NCBI GenBank assembly: GCA_947259105.1
Contig: CAMYKU010000010.1
Span: 851-63,757, forward strand
Source of the DNA: an uncultured Alphaproteobacteria bacterium
Lineage (GTDB): Bacteria; Pseudomonadota; Alphaproteobacteria; UBA8366; JADFVY01
Direction: 5' to 3'
DNA length: 62,907 nt
Program-made: the position numbers and the translations under genes
The notes under the pieces: model-generated
Database searches by the model: none
Seen by the model: only the letters and a program-made list of their open reading frames with translations
What the model was told of the DNA's origin: nothing
Shown: piece after piece, positions 61,971-62,907 of the stretch
How the letters are laid out: the number at the start of each line of letters is the position of its first letter
Numbering within the stretch: position 1 is the first letter of the stretch

Positions 61971-62354
61971 TTATGTAAAGGTGTTCTTGCCGCCCTCGCC
62001 GGCCCTGTGCCGGTATTGCAGCGCGATCAGCACCGCCTTGAGCGGCCGCAACAATGCGACCGACGAGACCAGCACCGTCGGAATCCATAATAGTGCATGC
62101 AGCCACAGGGGCGGCTGGGCCAGGACTTCCAGCAAGATCGCCAGAGTCACGACCAGCGGGCCGGTGACGAACATGACGAAGACGGCGGGTCCGTCGCCGC
62201 TGTCCTCCGGTCTGAGGTCGAGGCCGCAGGCCTCGCAGGTTTCGGCGACCCGCAGGAAATGCACGAAATCGGTGAACAGTCGTCCCTGCCCGCAACGGGG
62301 ACAACGGCACAACAGCCCGGCCCTGAAAACGGAAACCGGCGCCCGGGGTTCCAT
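61971..62354 (-). CDS. DUF983 family membrane protein
   Basis: A 127-residue protein with a zinc-ribbon-like N-terminus (CRCPRCGQGRLF and CEACGLDLR) and two membrane segments (FVMFVTGPLVVTLAILLEVL and LHALLWIPTVLVSSVALLRP), the DUF983 pattern. It usually sits between COX3 and SURF1 in alphaproteobacteria and is probably tied to cytochrome oxidase biogenesis; the exact role is unknown. GGGGGGCCAGG precedes the ATG. Confidence 0.92.
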   Translation of the reverse strand: MEPRAPVSVFRAGLLCRCPRCGQGRLFTDFVHFLRVAETCEACGLDLRPEDSGDGPAVFVMFVTGPLVVTLAILLEVLAQPPLWLHALLWIPTVLVSSVALLRPLKAVLIALQYRHRAGEGGKNTFT

Positions 62355-62397
62355 TACCTGGCCCCCCGCGCGCCGGCGCAACTGAACGGACTCAATC

Positions 62398-62907
62398 TCA
62401 GCTACCCCACCAGTAGATCCAGACGAACAGGAACAGCCAGACCACGTCGACGAAATGCCAGTACCAGGCAGCCGCCTCGAAACCGAAATGATGCTCCGGT
62501 TTAAAGTGGCCCCTGACGGCACGGACCAGGCAGACCGCCAGGAAGGTCGTGCCGATGATCACGTGCGCACCGTGGAAGCCGGTCGCCATGAAGAAGGTCG
62601 AGGAATAGATTCCGTCGGTGAAGCTGAATGGCGCATGCAGATACTCGTAGCCCTGCAGGCCGGTGAAGAGGATACCGAGGAAGATCGTGAATGCCAGCCA
62701 GCCGATCAGTCCCTTCCGGTCACCGGCGAGCAGCCGGTGATGCGCCACGGTGACGGTGGCGCCAGAGCTGACCAGGATCAGCGTGTTCAGGGCCGGAAGC
62801 GGCCACGGGCCGTAAGCCTCGACGCCCTCAGGCGGCCAGACCGCGGGGTCGACCCTCGGGAACAGGCTCGAGTCGAAGAAGGCCCAGAAGAAGGCGGCGA
62901 AGAACAT
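62398..62907 (-). CDS. ctaE: Cytochrome c oxidase subunit III, C-terminal part
   Basis: Partial: the gene runs off the right end of the window. The visible 169 residues are [95 protein letters not shown] and the C-terminal [31 protein letters not shown], typical of subunit III of the aa3 oxidase. The Met at the window edge is internal. It is followed by the DUF983 and SURF1 genes. Confidence 0.97.
   Translation of the reverse strand: MFFAAFFWAFFDSSLFPRVDPAVWPPEGVEAYGPWPLPALNTLILVSSGATVTVAHHRLLAGDRKGLIGWLAFTIFLGILFTGLQGYEYLHAPFSFTDGIYSSTFFMATGFHGAHVIIGTTFLAVCLVRAVRGHFKPEHHFGFEAAAWYWHFVDVVWLFLFVWIYWWGS

Overview
The window is a GC-rich stretch of alphaproteobacterial chromosome, probably from a Rhodospirillales-like lineage. 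The evidence is a CcrM-type (GANTC) adenine methyltransferase next to rnhB, separate atpF' and atpF (b' and b) genes in an F0-only ATP synthase operon, the order ispH-thrB-rnhA-peroxiredoxin, and the order mutY-DUF721-dsbA-smc. An ispE-TPR-ETF-QO block lies divergent from a UDG-lytic transglycosylase-moaB block. Coding density is high, and many neighbours overlap by 1-8 nt (GTGA, ATGA, TGATG), so most genes lie in compact operons. There are no phage, plasmid or CRISPR features. Mobile material is limited to small palindromic repeats.

Layout. 0-9 kb: an ECF sigma / anti-sigma / periplasmic metal-sensor-like operon, an EF-hand protein, an MscL channel with a C-terminal zinc ribbon, a DUF4197 protein, an acyl-CoA synthetase, a second ECF sigma / anti-sigma pair, an MFS transporter and a DUF3775 protein. 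9-19.6 kb: tRNA-Gln, a soluble multi-PAS histidine kinase, ispE, a TPR lipoprotein, ETF-QO, a family-4-like UDG, a lytic transglycosylase and moaB. 19.6-24.6 kb: two glycosyltransferases, a phosphotransferase and a radical SAM protein among three copies of a clover-leaf palindromic repeat. One copy is interrupted by a MITE-like insertion. 24.6-31.6 kb: an arsR-AHSA1-DUF899 operon, an M28 peptidase, a CPA2 antiporter, rnhB, ccrM and two small lipoproteins.

31.7-37.5 kb holds the most unusual locus. It is a four-gene operon encoding a 2-oxoacid:acceptor oxidoreductase in two fused polypeptides (gamma-delta and alpha-beta), followed by NfnA-like and NfnB/GltD-like flavoproteins. It lies downstream of a perfect FNR/FixK-type box, which suggests a low-oxygen 2-oxoacid-to-NAD(P) electron pathway. 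37.5-46.8 kb: mutY, a DciA-like gene, two DsbA-like genes, smc and the F0 operon. 46.9-52.3 kb: gcvH, a lipoprotein, a CDGSH protein, ispH, thrB, rnhA, a prolyl aminopeptidase and a peroxiredoxin. 52.3-62.9 kb: a DsbD-like reductase, a Sel1-repeat lipoprotein, YqgE, a GNAT acetyltransferase, an M16 peptidase, thrC, an M32 carboxypeptidase, SURF1, a DUF983 protein and the 3' part of cytochrome c oxidase subunit III.

Common threads are redox and thiol chemistry (two DsbA-like proteins, DsbD-like, peroxiredoxin, DUF899, CDGSH), envelope stress sensing (two ECF systems, EF-hand, MscL) and several genes whose predicted transcription start coincides with the start codon (leaderless mRNAs). All functions are read from motifs by eye. 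No database search was run.
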